This document shows positions 54,201-62,184 of a stretch of DNA of 64,000 nucleotides, piece by piece. Positions within the stretch are counted from its first letter, which is position 1. Each line of letters opens with the position of its first letter. The notes under the pieces are model-generated. The model had not been told where the DNA came from. It was given only the letters and a program-made list of their open reading frames with translations, and ran no database searches. Both the position numbers and the translations under genes were made by a program. This stretch comes from Plasmodium coatneyi (Eukaryota > Apicomplexa > Aconoidasida > Haemosporida > Plasmodiidae): the NCBI RefSeq assembly GCF_001680005.1, contig NC_033564.1, positions 1,922,001 through 1,986,000 on the forward strand. The letters are read 5' to 3'.

Positions 54201-56890
54201 GAACGGGGTGAAGAAGAAGGGGCGGAAAAACGGGAGGAAGACATGGGTGATATGGAAGAGGATAACGTCACAGAATTTTGAAAAGATGGACATTTATTTA
54301 AAGAGTTGCCAGAAAATTTTCGATTTATATTCTTCGATTGGTAACTCCAGAAGGAACTGGATTTATGGTTCGGAAACATGTTGTCCTCTTTCTTCGCATT
54401 ATCGGTATCCTGCGAGTGTGCATTGTCCGATTGGTTCTTACTTGTGTTGTTCCCACGCCATTTTTCATGATGATGATTGGGATGATCCCTCTTTTTACGC
54501 GCCCCTTCAGCAGCTTGTTCACCTTCATCAGAAGACTCATTGCAGATGTTCGTGGCGAAGGAAATTTTTTTTACAAGCGCGTCTTCCGAATAACGCTTTT
54601 TAAAGAAGCGGTTACTACTGCCATTCTTTACATCTTTGTAACCATTTTGGGAGGATCCCGTTCGACTACAAATGGAAGGTATTCCTTTCCCCGTTTTTAC
54701 CTTTTTCCCTTTCTGTCGCTTTCCTCCATACGTTCGACCACCAATGGAACACATGTTGAAGGACATTTCATTGCTTGTTAAAGTTCCCGTTTTGTCTGTA
54801 AATATAAAATCTACGTTTCCTAAATCTCCATGCATGTTAGAATTGAGGCATATTCCCCAGCCGTATTCATCCTCCCTGGGGGTAAAACGATCCCTGGGGA
54901 AGTGGCACTTACTGGCGCTCTTCATTTTATCCACTTTTTTGACGGCGTCAATTGTTCTGTTTGTCTTCCTTCGAAAAAATGGGAAGAGGGCGTACAGCGG
55001 GTTTCTCCCTCGACTCGGCTCACCATCAGTATTCAATCCGGTTGGTTTGTCATTACTGGGGAAATTGTCAGCGTGGGTGCTAACCTGGTACTCACTTTGC
55101 ACGTCGATTTTGCCGCGCAGGGTCCCCTGCGTGTTAGAGGAACCACCGCTCTTTACGCGTCCATGGTAGGAGGCACCGTGTTTGGGTACCATATTCGCCT
55201 GAAAATTGACAAGTTTATCTTTCCTCAGGAAGGCATTTCTCACCTTCGCGAGGAAGTGACTATTTCTGTTTGCCTTATTCACCTGCACACTGTTACTCTC
55301 ACCCAGGGAGCTCCTATTATAAGAACTATTCACGTGCGACTTGGAGTTAAGCAGGCTACTTTTGTTATTAAAGTAACTTTTAAAAGCCCTGAGTTTATCA
55401 AATGTACCTATAAAGTTTTTCCTGTTGTCCATATTTGGTTCTGTGTTGGTTGAAGAGAATATACTTGGGGTAAAGTTCCTTCTACCAATGTTGTTTAAAA
55501 AGAAGGTGTATTTTCTGAAGAAGTTAGACGATTTCGTATTTTTCAAATCGGCACATTCATCACGTTCATCAGTTTCATCGATGAGGGACGGTTCGGATAG
55601 TTCATTCTCGAAGGTACTGATTCGGTTGTCATTTTCGATAAATACACTTTGCAGAATAGAAATTAGGTCAACCGTTATGAGGATGCTAATAGGAACGATG
55701 TTCGAATAGAGCAGCGTATACTTTACGATAGATTCGAACAAATTATCCTTCACAGTAATTAGCAAAAAGTGAATTCCATTTTTGAACTTATCATCTTCTG
55801 TCCATTTGCACAACACTGATATGAAGACACAAATGAAGGTAAAAATGATTGTCAGAATTGTGTATATATTTAATTCTCTGTTTATATTTCCAGATTTGTA
55901 TACACTCTTTAAAATATTTTTCATAATTTTTGTATCCGTTCCTGTGTAAATAATAACTCCAAAAATGTAGTCTGTGTTTTTTATGTAAGACCCTTTAAAG
56001 ACAACGTTGCTAATTGATAGGGAGGTAGCACGAGGATGAGCATCTAACTTTAAGGACCCGTTAAATGATTCCATATTACTGTTTGGCTTTTCACAAATTA
56101 TTCTTCCTCTTATGTTACAGATCCCATAGATAGAATTCTCATTCCTCGTTTCATTAACACAACATTTTTTGTTTAAGTTTGTTTCCCCATTTATTAGCGA
56201 CGTCTCTATGTATACCAGCCCTTCATTGTTGTTACAGCTTAGTAGGAGAATATCTGCAGGCACTTGTTCATTTTCTATTAACCTAATGATACTACCGACC
56301 GTTAGGTCCATCCACTTCACTGCTTTTAGCTGACTGTTCGAACCGTCCACAACGTGGCACAGCCTGTTATTGATCTGGGAGTCTATATTAGACCTCCTAG
56401 AATCTTCATACACATTTTTCACAATAGACACGCATACAAAAAAGGCTAGCAAATAAATGGATGACTGCTTAGTATAATACATATAGTTTGACAAATTCTG
56501 AAAAGCGGGAATAAATTCTAGCAGACAGATAATCAAAAACCATATATTTGGTAACCGTAAGAATTGCTCATATAGGCTCTTAAAAAGGAAGGAATATGTT
56601 CCATACTTATTGGAGGAGATCTGATTTGTTGGGAAACTAATCAATTCCTCTGTGTCTGTTGGGTTGATTTGTATTTTTCTAAAATCCCACAAGGGCTGAT
56701 TATTTGTGTCTTTGTATAGTTTTTGCTTCTTTTCCATCCAGGCTGCTTCCGCTGAGGTAAAATCATTTTGCTGCTTATTTTCGTTCACATGTTGATTCCT
56801 CATCTTTGCATGATTTCCGAATAGCTTACCAGAGTACCTTGCCTTGTATCCTTTATTTGTCTTCTCGCGGATTTTTTTCTGTTCCATCAT
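45281..56890 (-). CDS. GCalpha: guanylyl cyclase alpha: P4-type ATPase fused to two cyclase domains
   Basis: It makes cGMP for PKG, which triggers egress, invasion and gametogenesis. 3869 residues, single exon. By residue: N-terminal helices; an ATPase actuator motif with Glu236 (INGETNL, P4 enzymes have DGET); the phosphorylation site Asp699 (FTDKTGTLT); a low-complexity, serine-rich insert (about 760-1150); KGSD in place of KGAD; TGDN; Asp1787 (IGDGANDIAM); C-terminal ATPase helices (about 1833-2063); a disordered linker; helices 2520-2673; cyclase domain C1 (about 2735-2970); helices 3375-3556; and cyclase domain C2 (about 3605-3790). In C1 the second metal Asp is Glu2791 (VFETYLA) but Asn2919 and Arg2923 (VNTASRM) are present. 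C2 has Asp3616 (FADICGFT) and Asp3660 (IGDAY) but lacks the Asn/Arg pair. So one composite site is expected. The start is the first of two adjacent ATGs. Confidence 0.97.
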   Translation of the reverse strand: MMEQKKIREKTNKGYKARYSGKLFGNHAKMRNQHVNENKQQNDFTSAEAAWMEKKQKLYKDTNNQPLWDFRKIQINPTDTEELISFPTNQISSNKYGTYSFLFKSLYEQFLRLPNIWFLIICLLEFIPAFQNLSNYMYYTKQSSIYLLAFFVCVSIVKNVYEDSRRSNIDSQINNRLCHVVDGSNSQLKAVKWMDLTVGSIIRLIENEQVPADILLLSCNNNEGLVYIETSLINGETNLNKKCCVNETRNENSIYGICNIRGRIICEKPNSNMESFNGSLKLDAHPRATSLSISNVVFKGSYIKNTDYIFGVIIYTGTDTKIMKNILKSVYKSGNINRELNIYTILTIIFTFICVFISVLCKWTEDDKFKNGIHFLLITVKDNLFESIVKYTLLYSNIVPISILITVDLISILQSVFIENDNRISTFENELSEPSLIDETDERDECADLKNTKSSNFFRKYTFFLNNIGRRNFTPSIFSSTNTEPNMDNRKNFIGTFDKLRAFKSYFNNKSSLLNSKSHVNSSYNRSSLGESNSVQVNKANRNSHFLAKVRNAFLRKDKLVNFQANMVPKHGASYHGRVKSGGSSNTQGTLRGKIDVQSEYQVSTHADNFPSNDKPTGLNTDGEPSRGRNPLYALFPFFRRKTNRTIDAVKKVDKMKSASKCHFPRDRFTPREDEYGWGICLNSNMHGDLGNVDFIFTDKTGTLTSNEMSFNMCSIGGRTYGGKRQKGKKVKTGKGIPSICSRTGSSQNGYKDVKNGSSNRFFKKRYSEDALVKKISFATNICNESSDEGEQAAEGARKKRDHPNHHHEKWRGNNTSKNQSDNAHSQDTDNAKKEDNMFPNHKSSSFWSYQSKNINRKFSGNSLNKCPSFQNSVTLSSSISPMSSSRFSAPSSSPRSSSCVSSCTSSSSSGLSSSSSYASYVSSCGVQNNAHSSFLYSSSNKDHHEMTNDFDSIRSYSELGQEKNNQTHLQDDTKDETTDRGREKYPQECPQESADLSCFLDPNYQAYLMQRKFSRPQSFRKNMITGSVKAKCDFNDKKIYEDLNSNTWRGYYIDEFFKCMTLCHAVVPFIQFDYIRNKNLTHFPSRSSKGVSQYIEKYNNHPKQQSNDMVKAKNELNLQTSMGYEGMEEEEEEHQGGSKFADRQTKWTTEMSDTAKNAKKKNETNLYNYNSLNTLNLKDEKKSNIKFKFLFNKKFRKKKKSYTSLANSEIYKGAEKKHKSRWNTYFSLKKNKNLFSDEKNNKMSESAYISKRISAVSFKQISKEKLLSMNSYVSNRNSEDGAPGVDRKYKAKLRNLDERIFELAPLVNERGSRNNIANSVANNSACNIAGNVPNNSANAAPSVYDDGATSRKTEERNTIQHSDFDLDKCRDSRMTDNYTSDSNAYLDAIKYQSSSLDEECLIYTSNYIGYRLILRNKNTMCVEIDGNLHKWTIIGVNEFTNKRGRMSIVVKPEFMQSGSILYVKGSDTSILSLLDLKYSSFLERAGKRRKKRKAHKGKRQARASPTGISSSKGRHPKKGDKLDASQGKGSTSGINTDCECPHHGTDAHPDADSNARSENCRFARRYRQLEKQLRKFSVRGLRTMVFAFKYLNEEETVKYKKMYDDACLSIYNKEERLEKVAEMVETELTYLGITGVKDRLQKKVSKTIEILGQSGIRIWMLTGDNVEYSLHISFLCKFLNSHTKIFHAMLENTNCKKLKREGKALYELFQLEKEEKKCHEKMCLLINGKNLQTFLNHSDLQTHFLNMACSSDVVIACRITAKQKAFIVQLIKHRLTPTPNTLAIGDGANDIAMLQEANIGVSIMTPECIISSGYADYCIQNFCCLRKLLFIYGSKHLYTMSIILYWNFFKNIVLILPVFFYQAYASWSCVKIYPELLYTFFNIFWIFIPVIYYAFLQHNLNYDVLYNIPLFYALSRRKYNMSTLKFFPWIVEGIFYSVVVFFFAYTAVRENSHLSNGEVVTISTFGNICFLGCFLISIVRLFLEGSLWSPSILITCFGFFLFVFFPSILFILLAYISNDYIREVFRQTFMWAPLYILLILWFTTCIICYIFINFVKAVMFPNIYSVVNHWLFEQYQEKHSKYKYVYFLSGKKKFINLKKIGRKFKHRFSRTAHKTYKFKPTMKPLNKEQDYVINSRKCLDKQRNIHSSFSPSKGFNKEGNSKFGKSTFDGGDVCLGCNDDTHFDEEKTYGSARVTLCEQAVHGMENMNHSEGGSEKWDAQGGTTRKKKPGERKKTRWDNPNGGNGNDGQQEKKAVKPSEQRDKSRLEKKHTKERGKGVDLPKNGTEQRRDIAPSNRDIAMKAREEVELPPLKKKEANRMIADGAKNGEANEETPRDDATNGEMANGEIPNGEMPNDRGDRANLIDPSSDEYTESSVPRIDEPLMVELKNCLNPLKNTFLVDLLPQGKRFRINEEHIFFKNNERMEHIPEPLDVNKRNYHIIQNKPEFYDNESTSEFSYTSTDSLNDSNGKKKKKKEDAQKEIVKVSNLINRFTLAFKDMQLESGFQIHKKNKFYKIFTPWYRFIFILLGIFFLYIWKLESSLSKYWNISSNASTDLFILILSLLLELVLLAATVTTFFQNIFIENFNKIISAVVILIITHHVVTYSITHIDGVFQAVLFPLYTFVILRLPFVNAVLCNIIFLSLFIIRFKGDHFLDKKGLAHYIPLFIGVDVFVGFVGYRLEYNQRKNFLLEYSVEASRRKQREILNTMLPPFVVDEMIYSELNEEGIPISLKAEDIETVTIIFCDIYEFQNIVASIEPTRLVEVLDRLFLCFDKCTEQFNCTKIETVFETYLAACGLVKKEGSESKENKGQRDAHDSIDFALSILQVSSHMKYEKTKHMLNGGDSFGSRAEGSENGAAKKNTLRTGIETTRGDNGGTGTERRPTRIRVKIGINSGRIIAGVVGSKKPQYALFGDTVNTASRMKTTGKPDYIHISEATYDLVKDDKTLIYEKKETEIKGKGTMTTYLLTSVIGLNYPFVDEPIDDGKGNFSSDLYLDSNDPSNNINLDQTHNIFGFYSNRANQNNEYYINDTIYNDEYSFNESDNDTNNEYVNLKEPSLKDFPNEYTRDVNTHFYEIIKLRNLKIGTAVGHQLKQKDVLNMTFLNNGLNNDTTTNFNPYIESNNNFEEMKDLDGGMNKLSLSDSLYYLNDNFIKKDPENDNFQHRNKLGTQEIIDQHTKQSIQNFTHSNRDLLDNNEGEYKDIQLCTRKCNTCGENYCTPNDCVNYDHVNHVSYHKMLSNIRMNYLKNIRKDAKKDSERKEELDGRGSKGGLLSTSYVASCLSKVFSILGWGKRNQCRNTQGKTQLDDPKRSAKRTSSMRGYTERTPPTIEKEDKFKRVISLNSEWIFLKFSDKNLEAKYRAHFYSNKSNINSIEQALIIFLVTFVMQTLISSTVSIVFVDHKFATQTLEVNYFAYWSVRSLYTYLGFILWLLFHYRTRPEVSSLLNIKWMIFFLNLLFISAACVFSIAYLWAISETDQTTSYTIWMTNDTIEFFFYLVILHHNTGMLFQTCILVDLLFITMSLTFISTSVVKTITTDSTVMLIPWYVAFNLISTYCKESIDRRTFYANESAKKTENRATELLNDMLPKHVLEEFQQDRLKLAYTHDRLTFLFADICGFTSWANGVDASEVLTLLQKLFAKFDNDSTKYGLYKLCTIGDAYVAISEPVTEDNQDYDPVDGTERVLEMAYSMIRIIKEIREKLCIPNLNMRIGLHYGSCVGGVIGSGRLRYDLWGIDVLTGNLMESNGVPGKINVSETLKNFLLQQFKNRFIFKPHTTVRVIYKDVKSFIITDKKEIDATNNSKNIHSRGYLLNRKIRRQNHLDADLLFDGKKPSTFTRSMCNSNSFENSHAPNRDLYYINVKDEESNL

Positions 56891-59800
56891 TTTGGCTTAT
56901 TCATATGTTGGCATAGTTGATCTAAGTTGCTTTAACGTGGGCATGTTTTTCAGAGCTCGTGAGGAGGTAAACATTTTCGCCCTTTGTGCGTTAAAAATGG
57001 CGGGTGGCGAACAGCAGAATTTACCATAAATGAGAAAAAGGGCACATCAGGAACGCGACTTGTGACCGACAGCGAAACGGCGCGCATGTACTCTCTACAT
57101 GTGCAACCGTTAAGAGGGTACTCTCTATCCACACTGCCACTGCTGGTATACAGATATACGTGGTTGTATTTACGAAATGTTTAATCACACACAAGGGGGG
57201 AATATAAACAGGGCAAATTGGGACCCCCGGAGAACAACCTTCTGTGTTGGTAAGGAACTACACAAACGCAGACGCAGAAACAGAAACAGACACGGGAGTA
57301 TGGTTCAAACGTATGCGTATACGCGAGTGTCCAGTTCGAGGTAGAAACTCACGATGTGCCGCTTCACAACATGTTAACAAAAACACCCCCACGATTTAAT
57401 CGTAGTTAAAAAATGTAGCTACGAACAAGTAGGGCATAATTCACTTTGGCGTCTGCGTGAGGGTAGCTCGCTGCATGTGCGAGTAAATCTGAGATATGAG
57501 AAGTGTGTACGGGTGTCAAGCGCGGGTTACAGAAATGCGCAGAAAATTGCACAAATTTATACAAATTTTTTCCCAAGTTTGCGTCAAGTGTGCATCCCTG
57601 CTAAGCAGAAAAAACTCAAAAAAAAATTAATAAGAGGAACATTAATTAGAAGGTAAGGGGAAAATTACCAAAATGCTCTTTACACATGTGCTCATCAAAT
57701 TAGCGTACAATGTGGACATGCCTGGAATGACATAATAAAAAAAAAATAAAAAAAAATAAAAAATAAAAAATAAACAAAAACTGAAAATAGGAAAATACTC
57801 TAAAAACTTAAACAAATGTGTGAACTCTTTGAGTGTAAACAAATGATATTCTCATGATTAAAAATATTTTTGCTATGAAATTATTCGCGACTGAGGCAGG
57901 CATACGGGTGTGTACGTTTTTAACGTTTTTTAAATTGACCCTTTATTTATGTTTTTAGCATCCTGTCGGCACTCGTTCGGCCTTCTTTGGGGAAATTTTG
58001 AAGCAATTTTGGGTAGCCCATTATTGGAGCAATATATTGAATCACCTTTTTCGAGGAACCCTTTTGGCCATTTTTTCTGAAATTTACTCCAGTTCCTTAT
58101 GTTAATCCTACTCCATTTAGCAACATGATGAGCACTATTCAACGCCTTAAATGGTATGGAAAAAAATAGACCGAAAAATGGAACACAAATGCCATATTAT
58201 GTAACATTTGTGTGCACTGAAAATGTGTATGCGTAAAAGGGGGAACTCTTTACACATTTGAGATAGCAATAGAGGGGGGAAATTTTCCCACGTGCGTACA
58301 CGGGCTCATGCGTTTGTCAATACGTATGGGATGAGAAAATGTAAACTGAAGATTGAAGGAATTTAGTGCAACGGAGGCATATCGCCCTATGTCATTTTTT
58401 TAAAATGTGAGAACTGTAAGGAGAGAAAAACGGGGGGATGGAAAAATAGCTGTGCTCGCTTATGCACCATGTTGTGCTTAAAATTGAGGATCAAATGGAA
58501 CAAGTCAAGCCCTTAATTTGTGAAACGCAAAATTCGTCCTGTGGCATAAACCGGGAAGTGGGAGAATTAAGGGGTGGTTGGAGACCAAATGAGGAGCTCC
58601 CACAACGGAAGTACACTGTCTTCGCAACAAATGTAACTGTGGGAGGCCGGAGCGGAACTTACCAAAACGTACGACCATCCATTGTGCACATGGGCATTTT
58701 GAAGCGAGCACGTTCTTAAATGTGAGGCAACATCTGCCAGTGCTTAAATACAGGCGTGGACCAAATGTGCACACCATTATACCAACAGAAGTATGTAAAC
58801 GAATTGGTGGCACAAAATTTTAGCCACATTATAATGCTTCATTCAACCGCTTCCGCCAGTCCCGTGGCTGTAATGAGGTCGTATTTTTTTTTTCTCGCAT
58901 AGGACAAAAATGTGGAAAGTAAATGTACACAGGGTGCTGGTTGCTCGGCCACGTCTTCCCCGAGTTGGTAGAAAAATATTGTACACTCAAGTTGGCTCCG
59001 CAATATAGTCACATGCTTTACCGTACCACGCTTGAGCAGGGCGAACAAATTGCAACATTATTTTTTCGCATAATCAAAATGGAAGAATAAGGCTGTGTAA
59101 CAACGTGAACAAAATTTATGACCATTTTATTTTTTGTAAATTCCGTTATCTTCCAACCTTTAGAGATGCATACATGGGTGAGAAGCGATAGGAAGAGCTG
59201 CTAGTTTCTAATTCTTTAATTTTGTGTAATTAGGGACTGAGGCGAGGTCTTTTCGCGCAACGTCGTTTTTCACTCTTTCACTCGGTTTAAAGAAAAATTG
59301 AGTTAACTACTACCCCCTTTTGCATATGTGAAATCTTATCATAAGAGATGATCGTTTCGTACAAAGAAAAGTTAAAAAAAAAAAAAAAAAAACACATTTA
59401 AATGTGAGGTAAATTTATACATTACGTTGACCTCTCTTTACCTTTGCATCTCCTGTTTGAAATTGGATCATTGAGACCCCTTTAATTGTCCTAATTTGAA
59501 AGGCACAAATACTATGGGAACGTACATAAAAATGGAGATCATATCTAACGCTTCCTTTTCGTCATGAATATTGGTTTTGCCTTTTGCAGCGGAGGGATTT
59601 TTCTCTCCCTGTGTGTGTTAACTACTTCTCCTTTAATGGGAATAGAACGAAGCGTTTCCACTTCACATGTTGACATCAAACGATTTGACCGTGCCTTTAA
59701 GGCATAAGCGCGGGGCGCACACCGTTCACGTTGCACATGCATATATATGCACATGTGGCGATTGTTCATACAGTTGCGAATTTGCTAATGTGTTAATGGA

Positions 59801-62184
59801 CAACATAAGTAGCTACGCAAAACTGACACATGCCGGAGTTGTACACATTTTTTGGATTCATTTGGAAAATAACTAAAGCCAAAAGAATGTCCTAATTTTA
59901 GGCAGTATAAGTACTTAGCTCAAATGGGAACACCTCAAAATATTTGCCAAACTGCTCAAGGAAATATTTTGCAAATTTTTTGTCACCACGATATTTGCCT
60001 TCTTATGTGCACGTGTTACATCCAGTGGGGAAAAGAGATCTTTGCGCATTTTACGCAGCATGCATTCGTGTAAGCACATGCTACTCATACTAATGTGTGC
60101 TTGTAATTACAGTCAAAAAAAAAAAAAAGAAAACATTTCACAGGGTACGTAAATGCATTTTATACCTTCGTTCGCGTGTATGTTTATGTTTACACTATGT
60201 GCTAACGTCAACGATGATGCCAACTTTGCAGCTGACGTAATTTCGAAGCGAACTTACACGTTCGTTCATTTCATATGCATGTATTTACCTGTATCAAAAT
60301 GTATGACACAACATGTGAGAGTGTGAAATAAGGCAGACGCAGCATATGCGGGCCTTTACTCCATTAAGCACTGTTTTTCGAGGAAGCGTTTTAAGCAGAA
60401 TTTTTTTTTTTTCATTTTCTTACATACATAGGGGATAACCGAATTGTTCACATCCTTCCAACAATATTTAAAATGCGCCATAACTGCGCGTACACATTTT
60501 GCGTACATGTATACATTTAAGTGTACGCTTAAGGTGACGACGCATACATGTGTACGTTTAAGTATACTTGTATACTTAGCATTCTCTGCTTTACAAAATG
60601 TTACGAGAAATTCATATGTAAATATGCGAAGCATAACGATCGGTGAGTTTCATTGCAAGGTATTGCGAAGGGGAAAAATTACTTCCTCTCAGTTTTGTGC
60701 AGTTTTCCCAGTTGACGCAATTCGCCCAGTTGGCATAACCTTTTCCAAGTTCGCACAATTTCTTTTTTTTCAGAGCCAGCTGTGCAAAAAGCCTGAAATG
60801 ACCTTCCGAAAAAGCTTCGCGAAAAATCTCAAATGTAATTTGATATCAAATAAAATTTAATGTTTTACGAAATGTAAATTCTGTTCCAATATACAAATAG
60901 CTTAACATGCTATTTTTTGGTGGTTTAATTTTTTTTAAAAAATCGCGTAGGTGCTTTTACGCCAGCATGTACATTCTCACATATATACATGGATATTTGA
61001 TGGAAATATGTATTTATGATGACATATGCTTGCTCGTATTATTGAACCAAATTCATATGTTTACATAATAAGCATACGTGCATACAAACTTGCATACAAG
61101 CGTCCATACGAACGTGCCATATGTACCACTCACGGTTTTATATGCATACCATAATATAACAATATACGTTGTGCTCAATATGGATGTATATACATGCGGA
61201 ATTACAGTTTTATTTTATGTGTATTTTTGACATAATTTTTTTTTTTATTTATGCCATTTTTTAATTTTTACAATTCAAGCTTTGATGAATTTTTTTTTTT
61301 TTTTTTTTTTCCTTTCTCATAAGTATAATGTTTATATAAAAAGAGAGGAAACAATTTTTCGTATTTCAAACAGTAAGCATTGCTCTCATATTCCATACTG
61401 GGGATTATATACGGTTTAGCAGCTTTGCAAGGGAAGAGGTAAATGGTCACCTGGATGTTTTTGAAGCTGTAAGGGAAGGTCATAAAGGTAAAGGGAAAAA
61501 AAGAAAAAAAAAATACCGAGTAACTTAAGCATTACAACAATAGATGCATGCGCGTCCCTGCGTTCCATACGTGTTTTATGTGAGCAGCTAAAGTGCCATC
61601 GTAATGCCGAGAAAGAGTGATGAGAGGAGTATTATGTAAGAATTGAGCGGGAGAGCGGCGGTTAATGAAGATATAAGATTTTACCCCCTGACGCAGCACA
61701 TGACCAAGCGTGCACGTAAATGTACCATTTTACGCCAAACGCATGTGTGAAAATTTAAAGGAAAAGAAAAAAAACTGCTACATGGAAGGAAAAAATTAGC
61801 TAATTGCCAGCAAATAGACTCCCCCCAAATGAAAAGAAATGACACCATAACTGTGCAACCAAAGTGTATCATAAGAAAGTGCATACACATATAAGGGGCA
61901 AAATTTGCAAAGCAGCAATAATAAACGTATGTACCGCATAAGTGCAACTTAAGCACGTTTATTCAAGCGGGAAGAAATAATAAGTGAAAGTTTCCTTATT
62001 AGTCCAAATTGCAGTTCGTGTGGTTTATATTTACCTGAGCGAACTTTGGCAGGCGCATTCGTATGATTGTATTTGCCAATACGCTGAGGAGCGTCACTGC
62101 CGTACCGCTTCTAACGCAGTGGTGATAACCCTTTTTTTTACCATTCATAACTCGCATATCGACTGCTCTACTACCTTCCAACAG
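56891..62184. other. 5.3-kb gene-free stretch between divergent GC-alpha and PPM2
   Basis: This is the longest spacer in the window and the shared upstream region of two signalling genes. It contains A/T-rich blocks (57736-57775), an A-run (about 59373-59391), T-runs at about 61236-61247 and 61290-61310, a 23-base imperfect direct repeat (60504-60526 and 60545-60567) and TGCATGC at 61545-61551. ORFs such as 57930-58142 (-), 58462-58719 (+) and 60444-60860 (+) have no recognisable family. Long 5' UTRs or non-coding transcripts are possible. Confidence 0.5.
60504..60567 (+). repeat. imperfect 23-base direct repeat with GTAC/TTAAG words
   Basis: Unit 1 at 60504-60526 and unit 2 at 60545-60567 match TACATGTRTACRTTTAAGTR plus TAC, differing at three positions, with a 41-base period. 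Each unit carries palindromic words (GTAC or GTATAC-type and TTTAAG). It lies about 1.6 kb upstream of PPM2. Confidence 0.5.

Noticed and set aside
57930..58142. 70-residue minus-strand ORF with varied composition
   Set aside because: Length is within chance for this sequence; no leader, no recognisable domain, no flanking exon found.
58462..58813. Overlapping ORFs on both strands (85 and 102 residues) in a GC-richer patch
   Set aside because: No family resemblance, no splice sites that extend them, and both strands open at once is expected from base composition.
60444..60860. 138-residue plus-strand ORF upstream of PPM2
   Set aside because: Its composition follows the surrounding repeats and T-rich sequence; no recognisable motif.
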